Of a stretch of DNA of 64,000 nucleotides, positions 9,298 to 17,198 are shown in pieces. The notes beneath the pieces are model-generated. The model saw nothing but the letters and a program-made list of their open reading frames with translations, made no database searches and was not told where the DNA came from. The position numbers and the translations under genes were made by a program. The first letter of the stretch is position 1. The number at the start of each line of letters is the position of its first letter. The DNA lies in the NCBI GenBank assembly GCA_022827095.1, contig JAJDTP010000005.1:434001-498000 (forward strand). The letters run 5' to 3'. The stretch is from Dehalococcoidia bacterium (lineage in GTDB: Bacteria; Chloroflexota; Dehalococcoidia; Lucifugimonadales; UBA3495).

Positions 9298-9335
9298 GGC
9301 CCCCTCTTCTTTGGAGAGAGGGGCCATTTTTTGTG
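9298..9335 (+). terminator. Rho-independent terminator after ftsZ
   Basis: GGCCCCCTCT pairs with AGAGAGGGGCC across a short loop and is followed by a run of T (ATTTTTTG). It begins about 25 bases after the ftsZ stop. Confidence 0.85.
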
Positions 9336-9433
9336 TCTCCACGATTGGCGTGGCGAAAATTGTGGAAAATCCTACGGAAATTCTGAAGGCTGGCACCGTG
9401 CGAACCGGAATCGAGGCCGGTATAATCCTGACT

Positions 9434-9498
9434 ACCACAAGTTGTGGTTTATGGGTTCGAAAACACAATATGTTCCGTTTTCAAAAACTGTTTGAAAA
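9434..9498 (+). promoter_or_regulatory. Palindrome-rich leader of nrdR with candidate NrdR box
   Basis: Three palindromic features stand together. ACCACAAGTTGTGGT (9434-9448) is a near-perfect palindrome. ACACAATATGTTCCGT (9463-9478) matches the NrdR-box consensus acaCwAtATaTwGtgt at 13 of 16 positions. TTTTCAAA and TTTGAAAA (9478-9485 and 9491-9498) form a perfect inverted repeat with a five-base spacer. The first two are about 30-31 bases apart centre to centre, a spacing used by paired NrdR boxes. A TATAAT stands at 9421. Autoregulation of nrdR is inferred, and the first palindrome matches the consensus only weakly. Confidence 0.45.
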
Positions 9499-9522
9499 AG
9501 CGACCAAAAGGTAACCAATCCC

Positions 9523-10050
9523 ATGAAATGTCCTTATTGTGAAACGGCGCAAAGCAAGGTGACCGATTCGCGGGACGCCGACAACGGCGTCCGGCGGCGG
9601 CGGGAATGCCTATCCTGCGGGCGCCGGTTCACCACCCACGAACAGGTGAGGCTGCCAGCGCTGCAAGTGGAAAAGCGTGACGGCCGGCGCCAGGAATTCA
9701 GCCGGGCTAAGCTCGTGTCGGGGATCGACATGGCCTGCACGCGGAGGCCGATCCCCCGGCGGGACATCGACCACCTGGCCGATGATATTGAAACGGAACT
9801 CCAGCGCCTGGGTAGCGGCGTGGTCAAATCCCGGGACTTGGGACTGATGGTCCTGGAGCGGCTGCGCGCGCTGGATGAGGTCGCGTACATGCGCTACGCG
9901 TCGGTTTATTACGATTTCCAGGGAGCGGACGATTTCGAAGAACAAGCCCGCTCCCTGCGACAGGGGCACCCGGAACCGCTGCTGAGCCTGGCCGCGGTTA
10001 CCACCCGGAGACCCCGGGCTCGCCGGGCCAACCGGCGCAGCGGCCAATAG
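9523..10050 (+). CDS. nrdR: Transcriptional repressor NrdR
   Basis: NrdR represses ribonucleotide reductase genes according to the ATP/dATP ratio. The 175-residue protein has the N-terminal zinc ribbon (CPYCETAQSKVTDSR, then CLSCGRRFTTHE) and the ATP-cone domain (LQVEKRDGRRQEFSRAKLVS onward), ending in a short basic tail. The ribosome site AAGGTAA lies nine bases before the ATG. It lies upstream of two small unknown genes and then nrdJ, its expected target. Confidence 0.97.
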   Translation: MKCPYCETAQSKVTDSRDADNGVRRRRECLSCGRRFTTHEQVRLPALQVEKRDGRRQEFSRAKLVSGIDMACTRRPIPRRDIDHLADDIETELQRLGSGVVKSRDLGLMVLERLRALDEVAYMRYASVYYDFQGADDFEEQARSLRQGHPEPLLSLAAVTTRRPRARRANRRSGQ

Positions 10051-10237
10051 GCGAACCGCGGACCTTGGCCTTGCATCGAACAGGAATTGATCTGTGGATC
10101 GCATCAAGGCGTATCAACTAAAGGACTCAAGGACGCTCCGGCATCGCCACCATCGCCGGGCGTCCCGGTCAAACCAAATGGGCAATACTGCCACCTGCTC
10201 GCCATACCAAACCCAAAGGGAGGTGTTCAACACCATC

Positions 10238-10495
10238 ATGAGCAGCACCGTACAATACTCCGCCTTCACAAGGCTGTTGACCCACAACAACCGGGTCCAC
10301 GACATGGAGGAGATGCTGCGGAAGATGTGGGTCCCGTCGGACTGGGAAACCGCCGACGCGGACAATGGCGACTCGTGGATTCCGAACCCCTTTGCCGAGC
10401 TTCAGGATGACTTGGACCGAGAGGCCCGGGCGTGCCTGGTGAGTTGCTGGGCGGCATTGCCGGCGCCGCGGGAGGACGATGACCTCATCGCGTAA
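10238..10495 (+). CDS. Small protein of unknown function between nrdR and nrdJ
   Basis: An 85-residue protein with no recognised family. The start is taken as ATG 10238 (MSSTVQYSAF), which has AGGGAGG about 14 bases upstream; the frame also runs upstream to 10094, but that part is unconvincing. The protein is acidic and rich in tryptophan and aspartate (RKMWVPSDWETADADNGDSW), with a cysteine near the end (ACLVSCWAALP). Its last 17 bases overlap the next gene, which suggests joint expression. The position beside nrdR and nrdJ is the only hint of role. Confidence 0.55.
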   Translation: MSSTVQYSAFTRLLTHNNRVHDMEEMLRKMWVPSDWETADADNGDSWIPNPFAELQDDLDREARACLVSCWAALPAPREDDDLIA

Positions 10496-11048
10496 AAGCG
10501 TCCGCCGTCCTGGACGGCCGATGGCGGCGGGCGTTGCCCCGCCCCGTCGGATGCTGACGAATCAACTCCAGCATGAGCCTGTCGCTCGGGAGCCTGAAGA
10601 AATGCAACATTCGGTGCATTACAAAGTAGACATCCACTGCGGCCCGTGCCCGGAAGGGGTCGAGGCCGAGATTACCCAACGGTTGCGAACCGCGTTTCCG
10701 GTGACCAACTGTCGGAACACGCCCACCGGTTTGGCGCTGCGGCTGAACGCGGGTCACCAGTACGCGTATGGAGCTTTGCGAGATTTCGCGGATCTGATAG
10801 CGGATACGCTGACCCGGCTGGGAATAAGCATGACCTCCGGGGTGGTGCGCCTGGTCACCAGGTGCACCCCGGATAAGGAAGGGGTCTGGCATCGCGTTCA
10901 GGATGCAACGGCTGCGCTGGTCGGATTGGACCTGCGGCCGGAGCGGGAAACGCCGGTGCTGTACTTCTACAAGGGATTGCGGTTCGATCTGGACCTGTCC
11001 GCACGACTCAAGGGGGTGAGCAGGAAAAGCGAGGTTGGGGCAATCTGA
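10479..11048 (+). CDS. Uncharacterised protein upstream of nrdJ
   Basis: A 189-residue protein that I do not recognise. ATG 10479 has GGAGG only a few bases upstream and overlaps the previous gene. Internal ATGs at 10551 or 10602 (MQHSVHYKVDIHCGPCPEGV) could be the true start, since the first 41 residues are basic and poorly structured. From residue 42 the protein looks like a compact mixed fold with HCGPCPEGVEAEITQRL and a hydrophobic C-terminal half ending VLYFYKGLRFDLDLSARL. Three cysteines near residues 53-78 could bind metal. It is adjacent to nrdJ, and no function is inferred. Confidence 0.55.
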   Translation: MTSSRKSVRRPGRPMAAGVAPPRRMLTNQLQHEPVAREPEEMQHSVHYKVDIHCGPCPEGVEAEITQRLRTAFPVTNCRNTPTGLALRLNAGHQYAYGALRDFADLIADTLTRLGISMTSGVVRLVTRCTPDKEGVWHRVQDATAALVGLDLRPERETPVLYFYKGLRFDLDLSARLKGVSRKSEVGAI

Positions 11049-11059
11049 TCGTAAATGCA

Positions 11060-11081
11060 GGGCGTTGGCGCGCCGACGCCC
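11060..11081 (+). other. GC-rich palindrome after the uncharacterised gene
   Basis: A 22-base near-perfect palindrome, GGGCGT-TGGCGCGCCG-ACGCCC, lies 12 bases after the upstream stop. No T-run follows, so it may be a transcript-end stabiliser or attenuating hairpin rather than a true terminator. No cobalamin riboswitch features were found between it and nrdJ. Confidence 0.4.
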
Positions 11082-11228
11082 CGCCGGATCGGACTGATGG
11101 ACCCCGGCGCGTGAGACGGTTGATGGTTTAGACTACAACGGCGCACGGCAGCCCCATGCGTATCGCCGTTCTTAATCTGTCATTCATAAATTTGTTCCAT
11201 ATAGTTGAATTTGAGGGAGGTAATTGCT

Positions 11229-13670
11229 GTGGCAACGGCTACGAGAATTGAACCGGCGGGCATGGCCGATGCGGCCGATTCGGTGAGGCGGCGCATACGT
11301 GACGCAATGGTCGGGGCCGGCATTGCCGGCGAATATAACGATCGCAACGGAACCCTGACGGATAACGCGAGGGTCGTGCTGCAACGTCGGTATTTGTCCA
11401 AGGACCGGGAAGGCAACGTTCTGGAAGACCCGGAAGGAATGTTTCGCCGGGTAGCCCACAATCTGTCACAGTCCGAAATGGAATATGGCGCGACGGAGGC
11501 AGAACGCGCCTCGGTCGAGGAGCGATTCTACCGGGTGATGCGACGCCTGGAGTTCCTGCCGAACTCGCCAACCCTGATGAACGCGGGGCGCGAACTGCAG
11601 CAGTTGTCGGCGTGCTTTGTGCTGCCGGTGGAGGATTCACTGGATTCCATCTTCACCAAGGTGAAGGAAACCGCGCTGATCCACAAAAGCGGCGGCGGCA
11701 CGGGCTTCGCCTTTTCGCGGCTGCGCCCGGAGGGTGATGTGGTCGGGTCGACCGGAGGAGTCGCGTCGGGCCCGGTGAGTTTCATCAACGCCTTCGACGC
11801 GGCCACCGACGTGGTCAAGCAGGGCGGCACCCGGCGGGGCGCGAACATGGGCATTCTGCACGTCACGCATCCCGACGTGCTCCGGTTCATCAGGTCCAAA
11901 GAGGACGGAACCCACCTGAGCAACTTCAACATCTCGGTGGCGGTGACCGAAGACTTCATGGTCAAGGCGGAAAAGGGCGAGGAATACGACCTCGTGAATC
12001 CGCGCACCGGGCAAGTCGTGGATCAGCTCAACGCCGGCGAGGTTTTCCAGCAGATGACGGAGTTGGCATGGCGTACCGGCGACCCCGGCATCGTGTTCCT
12101 GGACCGGATCAACCGCGACAATCCGAACCCGCAGTTGGGAGATATCGAGTCGACCAACCCGTGCGGCGAGCAGCCGCTACTGCCGTATGAGTCGTGCAAC
12201 CTGGGTTCACTGAACCTGGCGCGGATGGTCCGCTACACGGCTGACGACGTGGTGGTCGACTGGGAACAGATGAGTGAAGTGATCACGACGGCGGTGCACA
12301 TGCTGGACAGCGTGATCGACATGAACGACTACCCGATACAGGAAATCGCGGACATGAGCCGGCGGACCCGCCGCATTGGCCTGGGCGTCATGGGATGGTC
12401 CGACCTGCTCATCCAGATGGGCGTGCGCTACGACAGCGTAGAGGCATTGGAACTGGCTCGTGAAGTGATGAAGTTCATCCGGGAAGAGACCTATCGGGCG
12501 TCGTGCGAACTTGCCGAATCTCGTGGCCCCTTCCCGGAATGGGAAAACAGCGCGTACAACGAGGGCCCGGATTCCTCGCCCATGCGCAACTCGGCGCCTG
12601 TGACGATTGCGCCCACCGGAACGATCAGCATCATCGCGGGAGCATCCAGCGGGATTGAGCCGCTGTTTGCCCTGTCCTACGTGCGGAACGTGATGGACAA
12701 TACGCGGCTGGTGGAAGGCAACGCCTTCCTGGAAGCTGTCGCTCGCCACGAGGGGTTTTACTCGCCCGAGCTTATGGAGCATCTGGCCAGCGTCGGTTCG
12801 CTCGACGACTTGGACGTACCGGAATGGGTCAGGAACGTGTTCCGGGTGTCCCACGATATCGATCCCCGGTGGCACGTGCGGATGCAGGCGGCGTTCCAGG
12901 AGTACACGGACAACGCGGTGTCCAAGACCATCAATTTCCCCCACGACGCTACCGTGGAAGACGTGGCCGAAGCCTACCGTTCCGCCTACACCCTGGGGTG
13001 CAAGGGGATCACGGTATACCGCGACGGCAGCAAGTCGGAGCAGGTGTTGAGCACCGGGAACGGCGCGCAGGGAGCGGAAGACGACAACCTGACCGACGCT
13101 GATGATCCGGACGCCGTCAAGATCATCGGGCTTGGCCACCGGGTGCCCCGGCGGCGGCCGCGGCAGATCCGCGGCATCACCGAGCGGGTACGGACCGGAC
13201 ACGGCAACATGTACGTCACAGTGAACATGGACGACGAGGGCCGGCCCTTCGAGGTGTTCGGGGCCATGGGCAAGGCCGGTGGATGCGACGCGGCGTTGCT
13301 GGAGGCGGTATCGCGCCTGGTATCGCTGGCGCTACGAGCTGGCATCGAGCCCAGTGAGGTTACGCGGCAGTTGCGTGGAATCACCTGCTGCCCGGCGTGG
13401 GACGATGGGGTGTTGGTCGGTTCCGGCCCGGATGCCGTGGCCCTGGTGCTGGAAAAGATCGCCAATGGCGATGGCGGACTAGAGAGCGCACCGGCCGGCG
13501 TGCAATTGAGTCTGGCCAGCGAGCCCACGGAGAACGGTACCAACGGTCATGCGCCAGCGCCCATCTATCCAACTGGCTTTTCCCAGCGATGCCCGGAGTG
13601 CAACGGGGGCGTGGTCAACCAGGAGGGCTGCCTCACCTGCTATTCCTGTGGGTGGAATAAGTGCGAGTGA
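11229..13670 (+). CDS. nrdJ: Adenosylcobalamin-dependent (class II) ribonucleoside-diphosphate reductase
   Basis: NrdJ reduces ribonucleotides using a radical generated from adenosylcobalamin and needs neither oxygen nor a small subunit. The chosen start is GTG 11229, eight bases after GGGAGG; the longer TTG frame at 11205 would contain that ribosome site. The 813 residues show SACFVLPVEDSLDSIF, the glycine-rich HKSGGGTGFAFSRLRP, the catalytic N-P-C-G-E (residues about 310-314), APTGTISIIAGASSGIEPLF, the TSCPD domain (GKAGGCDAALLEAVSR), and a C-terminal zinc ribbon (CPECNGG ... CYSCGWNKC). Oxygen-independent synthesis implies a B12 supply by uptake or synthesis, not seen here. Confidence 0.97.
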   Translation: MATATRIEPAGMADAADSVRRRIRDAMVGAGIAGEYNDRNGTLTDNARVVLQRRYLSKDREGNVLEDPEGMFRRVAHNLSQSEMEYGATEAERASVEERFYRVMRRLEFLPNSPTLMNAGRELQQLSACFVLPVEDSLDSIFTKVKETALIHKSGGGTGFAFSRLRPEGDVVGSTGGVASGPVSFINAFDAATDVVKQGGTRRGANMGILHVTHPDVLRFIRSKEDGTHLSNFNISVAVTEDFMVKAEKGEEYDLVNPRTGQVVDQLNAGEVFQQMTELAWRTGDPGIVFLDRINRDNPNPQLGDIESTNPCGEQPLLPYESCNLGSLNLARMVRYTADDVVVDWEQMSEVITTAVHMLDSVIDMNDYPIQEIADMSRRTRRIGLGVMGWSDLLIQMGVRYDSVEALELAREVMKFIREETYRASCELAESRGPFPEWENSAYNEGPDSSPMRNSAPVTIAPTGTISIIAGASSGIEPLFALSYVRNVMDNTRLVEGNAFLEAVARHEGFYSPELMEHLASVGSLDDLDVPEWVRNVFRVSHDIDPRWHVRMQAAFQEYTDNAVSKTINFPHDATVEDVAEAYRSAYTLGCKGITVYRDGSKSEQVLSTGNGAQGAEDDNLTDADDPDAVKIIGLGHRVPRRRPRQIRGITERVRTGHGNMYVTVNMDDEGRPFEVFGAMGKAGGCDAALLEAVSRLVSLALRAGIEPSEVTRQLRGITCCPAWDDGVLVGSGPDAVALVLEKIANGDGGLESAPAGVQLSLASEPTENGTNGHAPAPIYPTGFSQRCPECNGGVVNQEGCLTCYSCGWNKCE

Positions 13671-13685
13671 GTGGGGCGCGGGGGG

Positions 13686-13724
13686 CCGGGGTGGATGATG
13701 ATCCTCCCCGGTTTGTTGGTTTTT
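13686..13724 (+). terminator. Rho-independent terminator after nrdJ
   Basis: CCGGGG-T-GGAT, a GATG loop, then ATCC-T-CCCCGG forms a stem broken by one T-T mismatch, followed by TTTGTTGGTTTTT. It begins 16 bases after the nrdJ stop. Confidence 0.88.
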
Positions 13725-13763
13725 CGACAACAGCGAAAGGATGCGCAATTGAGGTGAAATATA

Positions 13764-14069
13764 GTGGTTCCCCATCACCGAGGGAAGTATTCCATAAGAG
13801 AGCGGGAATCGTTTCAGTCGGATTGGCATAGCGGCGTCATTGAAGGTTGGATTAATCAGTTGGCTGATCCTGCTACACTTGAAGGCATAAAGAGGGTATT
13901 GTCGGAATCCCCAAGGATTGGGGCGCCTGTTCCCGAAGAGCCTGAAAATGTCAGGCGCGTCAGATTTCCTCGCTCTGTTGCTAATCCCATCGGCAGGATA
14001 GAAGTCCGTTACGAAGTCATAGAAGACGATGCTACGGTTTGGTTGCTAAGCGTTGGAAAAGTCAGTTAG
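13764..14069 (+). CDS. Small protein, possibly a RelE/ParE-type toxin
   Basis: A 101-residue protein from GTG 13764, with GAGGTGA seven bases upstream. The C-terminal part (RIEVRYEVIEDDATVWLLSVGKVS) resembles the last strands of RelE/ParE ribonuclease or gyrase toxins, in which a 'yrv..ee..v.ll.v..r' strand pair is typical. The N-terminal half is charged and helical. It overlaps the end of the convergent Panacea gene by eight bases. The base composition is lower in GC than nrdJ, which suits a mobile module. The family assignment is tentative. Confidence 0.45.
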   Translation: MVPHHRGKYSIRERESFQSDWHSGVIEGWINQLADPATLEGIKRVLSESPRIGAPVPEEPENVRRVRFPRSVANPIGRIEVRYEVIEDDATVWLLSVGKVS

Positions 14070-14598
14070 TGATTCGAGATCTTCGCAGTTCACTCGCGCT
14101 CGGCATCGGGGCGAAGACGCCAGCCAAGTCGTACGGTATTGGCTGCCCGTCTTCGGTACCTCGCCAGCCGATATCCTGACGGGAGTATTGCTCGATGCCG
14201 GCGGCGTTGAATCCGGCAAAACGCTTCACTTGTGCCTCCAGCGACTCACGGTCCTCGGGGCTGAGTAGTTCCAGATTTGGCGGGCGGAGCGGCAGCAGCC
14301 AATAGTTCTGGTATCCGGCAACGGTAGTATCACGCAAAACCTCTATGTCGCCGTGCTGCTCCATCTGCTCCCTTACTTGATGCCAGTTCTCCGGGTAAGG
14401 GCCGTGGGGAAAATGGAGGTAGGTGGTGCCGGTGACGGGCGCGCCATACTGAATGTAGGACTCGCAGTCGGCGTAGTAGAGCATCTTGGTCAACTTGGGC
14501 AGGCCAAACTCGGAATCGTCGCTAGACAACTCGCACAGGTAGATTACGGCCTCAATCAGTTTGGCGCGGTCTTGCTCGAAATTTTCTGGTGCGGCCAT
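14062..14598 (-). CDS. Panacea-domain (DUF4065, SocA-like) protein
   Basis: A 178-residue protein from ATG 14598; the longer frame to 15303 is antisense to pdxA and was discarded. KLIEAVIYLCEL, LPKLTKMLYYADCESYIQYG and the segment TGTTYLHFPHGPYPENWHQV match the Panacea/SocA antitoxin domain (KLLYFADF-like core, then the 'G..y..w.GP' segment). Panacea domains neutralise many unrelated toxins. Here the possible toxin is encoded convergently and overlaps it by eight bases, instead of in the usual same-strand order. A weak GAGAG ribosome site precedes the start. Confidence 0.78.
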   Translation of the reverse strand: MAAPENFEQDRAKLIEAVIYLCELSSDDSEFGLPKLTKMLYYADCESYIQYGAPVTGTTYLHFPHGPYPENWHQVREQMEQHGDIEVLRDTTVAGYQNYWLLPLRPPNLELLSPEDRESLEAQVKRFAGFNAAGIEQYSRQDIGWRGTEDGQPIPYDLAGVFAPMPSASELRRSRITN

Positions 14599-14696
14599 AG
14601 CAACTCTCGACAGCGATAAGCCAGAGGCTAGTTCGTGTCGAAAGTTTAAGGGGATTGCGCAATTGCCGCAACCTTGCCCTTTCAGCGTATAGCAGA

Positions 14697-14723
14697 TTGG
14701 CAGCATGGCGTGCGTGCTATAAT
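14697..14723 (+). promoter_or_regulatory. Candidate promoter of the pdxA-pepA run
   Basis: TTGGCA (14697-14702) and TATAAT (14718-14723) stand 15 bases apart, and TGC before the TATAAT makes it an extended -10. It lies 49 bases before the pdxA ATG. Confidence 0.55.
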
Positions 14724-14772
14724 TTGCCGCCAATCGGCCGGGCGCAAATTGCACTGATGGACGAGGCGTGAC

Positions 14773-15816
14773 ATGGTATCTGGGACGGAAAATGAAACGA
14801 TGCGGCCGGCGATAGCGATCACTATGGGCGACCCGTGCGGCATCGGGCCGGAGGTGGTGGTCAAGGCGCTGGCTGACCCTCGGGTGTACGCAGCTTGCCG
14901 GCCAGTGGTGGTGGGCAACGTCCATGCGATGGAAGAGGCGGCCCGGTTGACCGGACTCCCGATGGGCATCAACCACACCGACGACCCCACGTCGGCCGGC
15001 GAGAATCCTTCGGTGGTGGACGTGGTGGACATCGGAAATCTCAATCCGGAGGACATCACCGTCGGGCAGTTGAGCGTTCCATGTGGCAAGGCCGCCATGG
15101 AGTGGGTCAGCAAGGCCGGGCAGCTGGCGATGGCTGGCGTGGTCGACGGCCTGGCGACGGCTCCGCTGAACAAGGAAGCCGCCGCGCTGGCCGGCTACGA
15201 AGCCATCGGGCACATGGAGTTGCTGCAGGAGCTTTCGGGAGCCAAGACCGTTGCCACGATGCTGATGGCCAAGAACCTGCGGGTGGTGCACCTGACGACA
15301 CACCGGTCACTGCGCCTGGCCTGCGACTACGTGAAGAAGGACCGCATCCTCGATTACCTGCGGCTGACCGACGACAGCTTCCGAAAGTGGGGATTCACGA
15401 ATCCCCGGATTGGCGTCGCGGCATTGAATCCTCACGGCAGCGACGGCGGCCTGCTGGGGAGCGAGGAAGCGGAAGAGATTGCGCCGGCGGTGCAGCAGGC
15501 ACAGAGTGAGGGCATCAATGTCATCGGGCCAGTGCCGGCGGACATCATCTTCCACCAGGCAATCCAGGACCGGTACGATGTAACCTTGTGCATGTATCAC
15601 GACCAGGGACACATCCCGGTGAAGGTGTACGGCTTCGAGGAAAGCATCACCGCCAACCTGGGATTGCCGTTCATTCGGACCTCAGTGGACCACGGGACGG
15701 CGTTCGACATCGCAGGCAAGAACCTGGCAGACCACACGTCAATGGTGGAATCGATCCGGATGGCGGTGGCCTTCGCCCGCGGCGACGGGCTGACGGACGG
15801 CTGGGGTGAGGGGTAG
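14773..15816 (+). CDS. pdxA: 4-hydroxythreonine-4-phosphate dehydrogenase PdxA
   Basis: PdxA oxidises 4-phosphohydroxy-threonine in the DXP-dependent pyridoxal phosphate route; relatives act on other 4-hydroxy acids. The 347-residue protein has AIAITMGDPCGIGPEVVVKAL at its start, GLATAPLNKEA, and the metal-binding histidines in HMELL and YHDQGHIPVK. The terminal FIRTSVDHGTAFDIAG motif is also present. An in-frame ATG at 14800 is a second possible start, nearer the family N-terminus. It is the first gene of a plus-strand run that includes proC and pepA. Confidence 0.93.
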   Translation: MVSGTENETMRPAIAITMGDPCGIGPEVVVKALADPRVYAACRPVVVGNVHAMEEAARLTGLPMGINHTDDPTSAGENPSVVDVVDIGNLNPEDITVGQLSVPCGKAAMEWVSKAGQLAMAGVVDGLATAPLNKEAAALAGYEAIGHMELLQELSGAKTVATMLMAKNLRVVHLTTHRSLRLACDYVKKDRILDYLRLTDDSFRKWGFTNPRIGVAALNPHGSDGGLLGSEEAEEIAPAVQQAQSEGINVIGPVPADIIFHQAIQDRYDVTLCMYHDQGHIPVKVYGFEESITANLGLPFIRTSVDHGTAFDIAGKNLADHTSMVESIRMAVAFARGDGLTDGWGEG

Positions 15817-15820
15817 GGAT

Positions 15821-16363
15821 ATGACCACCGCACCGGATTTGCCGGCGCCTGGCGTTCAAACTACCGAGAACCGCCTCCGGATCAGTTTGCGTATGATCAT
15901 CCAGGCCCGCGAAGAACTGAAGATGGGTAGCCGATTGCAGGCGGGTGAAAAAGCCTGGGGCGCGGTGGTGCACCCAGTGAAAGCCATCGCCGAACAACGC
16001 GGCTGGCGGCATAAATCCCATCAGGACGTGCACGCGGTCATGAGCCAAGTCGTTCTGGAATACGGTTTTGATAGTGACCAGGTGCAGGCCCTTTCGGAAG
16101 CGTACCGTGTGGGTCACGAGAATTTTTACGAAAATTTCCGCAGCCCGGAAGAGTTATCCGAGATGATTGACGGAGTAGAGCGGGTAGTGGAGGAATTGAT
16201 TGACCTGACGACAAGTCCGCCGCGTCCGTTCACCATCACCAGCAACGTTCAATTGCGACGGTTGCGCCGCCTCACCGGCAATGACAGCTTGGAGATCGGC
16301 GATACGTCCGACGTGGGATTTTCCCTGGGGCACGGCCTTACTGACGGCCGGGGTGAGGAGTAG
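15821..16363 (+). CDS. PaREP1-like protein of unknown function
   Basis: A 180-residue protein starting at ATG 15821, just after the pdxA stop. The core IIQAREELKMGSRLQAGEKAWGAVVHPVKAIAEQRGW, given here only by its ends (residues about 26-62), resembles PaREP1/HEPN-like helical proteins: one helix, an 'A.KAWgA..h..ka.Ae..Gw' helix, then 'SHqdv'. HEPN relatives include nucleotide-binding and RNase proteins, but the Rx4-6H motif is not clear here. The C-terminal 50 residues are a separate polar tail. proC follows after four bases, so the two are likely co-translated. Confidence 0.6.
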   Translation: MTTAPDLPAPGVQTTENRLRISLRMIIQAREELKMGSRLQAGEKAWGAVVHPVKAIAEQRGWRHKSHQDVHAVMSQVVLEYGFDSDQVQALSEAYRVGHENFYENFRSPEELSEMIDGVERVVEELIDLTTSPPRPFTITSNVQLRRLRRLTGNDSLEIGDTSDVGFSLGHGLTDGRGEE

Positions 16364-16367
16364 GACG

Positions 16368-17171
16368 ATGAATATCGGGTTCATCGGCGGCGGAACGATG
16401 GCCGAGGCCATCCTGGGCGGAATGCTCAACGCCGGCGTTGCCGACGCCGGCGACGTGATGGTCGGCGAGCCGGTGCCGGCGCGGCGAGACTACCTTGCCG
16501 AGCGGTATGGGGTAGCGGTCTCGGGCGAAAACGGCGCTGTGGTCGACGCATCTGAACTGGTTACGCTGGCGGTGAAACCGCAGGACCTCCCGAAGGTCTA
16601 CTCCGACATCGGCGGTTCGTTCGGCGGCGGCAAGTCGCTGATGTCCATCGTGGCGGGAGCAACGATGAGCTCGCTGGCCAGCGGGACGCAGCACGACGGG
16701 ATCATACGCGTCATGCCCAACACGCCGGCTCAGATCGGAGAAGGCATGACGATGTGGACGTGCGCGCCCTCGGTGAGCGAGGCGCACAGGGAGGCCACCG
16801 ATGCCATGCTGTCCACCATCGGCGATGCGATTTACGTCGATGACGAGAAATACCTGGACATGGCAACGGCGCTCAGCGCCAGCGGTCCGGCGTACGTGTT
16901 CCTGATAGTCGAGGCCCTGATCGACGCCGGGGTGTACCTGGGATTGCCCCGCGATGTGTCCCGAAGGTTGGCGTTGCAGACGGTCAAGGGCAGCGTGCAG
17001 TTGGTCTCCGAGACGGGCCGGCATCCCGGCGAGCTCAAGGACATGGTGACGTCACCGGGCGGCACCACGGCGGAGGGACTGCAAGCCCTGGAACGCGCCG
17101 GCGTGCCGGCGGCTCTGGTCGATGCGGTGAACGCCGCGTACCTGAAATCCGTGCGCCTGGGCCAGGGTTAG
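16368..17171 (+). CDS. proC: Pyrroline-5-carboxylate reductase ProC
   Basis: ProC carries out the last step of proline synthesis, reducing pyrroline-5-carboxylate with NAD(P)H. The 267-residue length is typical. The Rossmann motif NIGFIGGGTMAEAILGG is at the N-terminus, IIRVMPNTPAQIGEGMT is mid-protein, and the C-terminal signature ELKDMVTSPGGTTAEGLQAL is complete, with SGPAYVFLIVEALIDAGV before it. The frame runs further upstream to 16281 inside the previous gene, but ATG 16368 gives the family start. It is followed by yggT, a common neighbour. Confidence 0.96.
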   Translation: MNIGFIGGGTMAEAILGGMLNAGVADAGDVMVGEPVPARRDYLAERYGVAVSGENGAVVDASELVTLAVKPQDLPKVYSDIGGSFGGGKSLMSIVAGATMSSLASGTQHDGIIRVMPNTPAQIGEGMTMWTCAPSVSEAHREATDAMLSTIGDAIYVDDEKYLDMATALSASGPAYVFLIVEALIDAGVYLGLPRDVSRRLALQTVKGSVQLVSETGRHPGELKDMVTSPGGTTAEGLQALERAGVPAALVDAVNAAYLKSVRLGQG

Positions 17172-17198
17172 GTTCCCGAGGCTGCCCGGCAATTCATC

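Noticed and set aside
11049-11228. Cobalamin riboswitch before nrdJ
   Set aside because: No B12-box or long structured leader was found; only a short GC palindrome.
14062-15303. 413-codon frame continuing the Panacea gene across pdxA
   Set aside because: The upstream part is antisense to pdxA and unlike any protein; ATG 14598 gives the family start.
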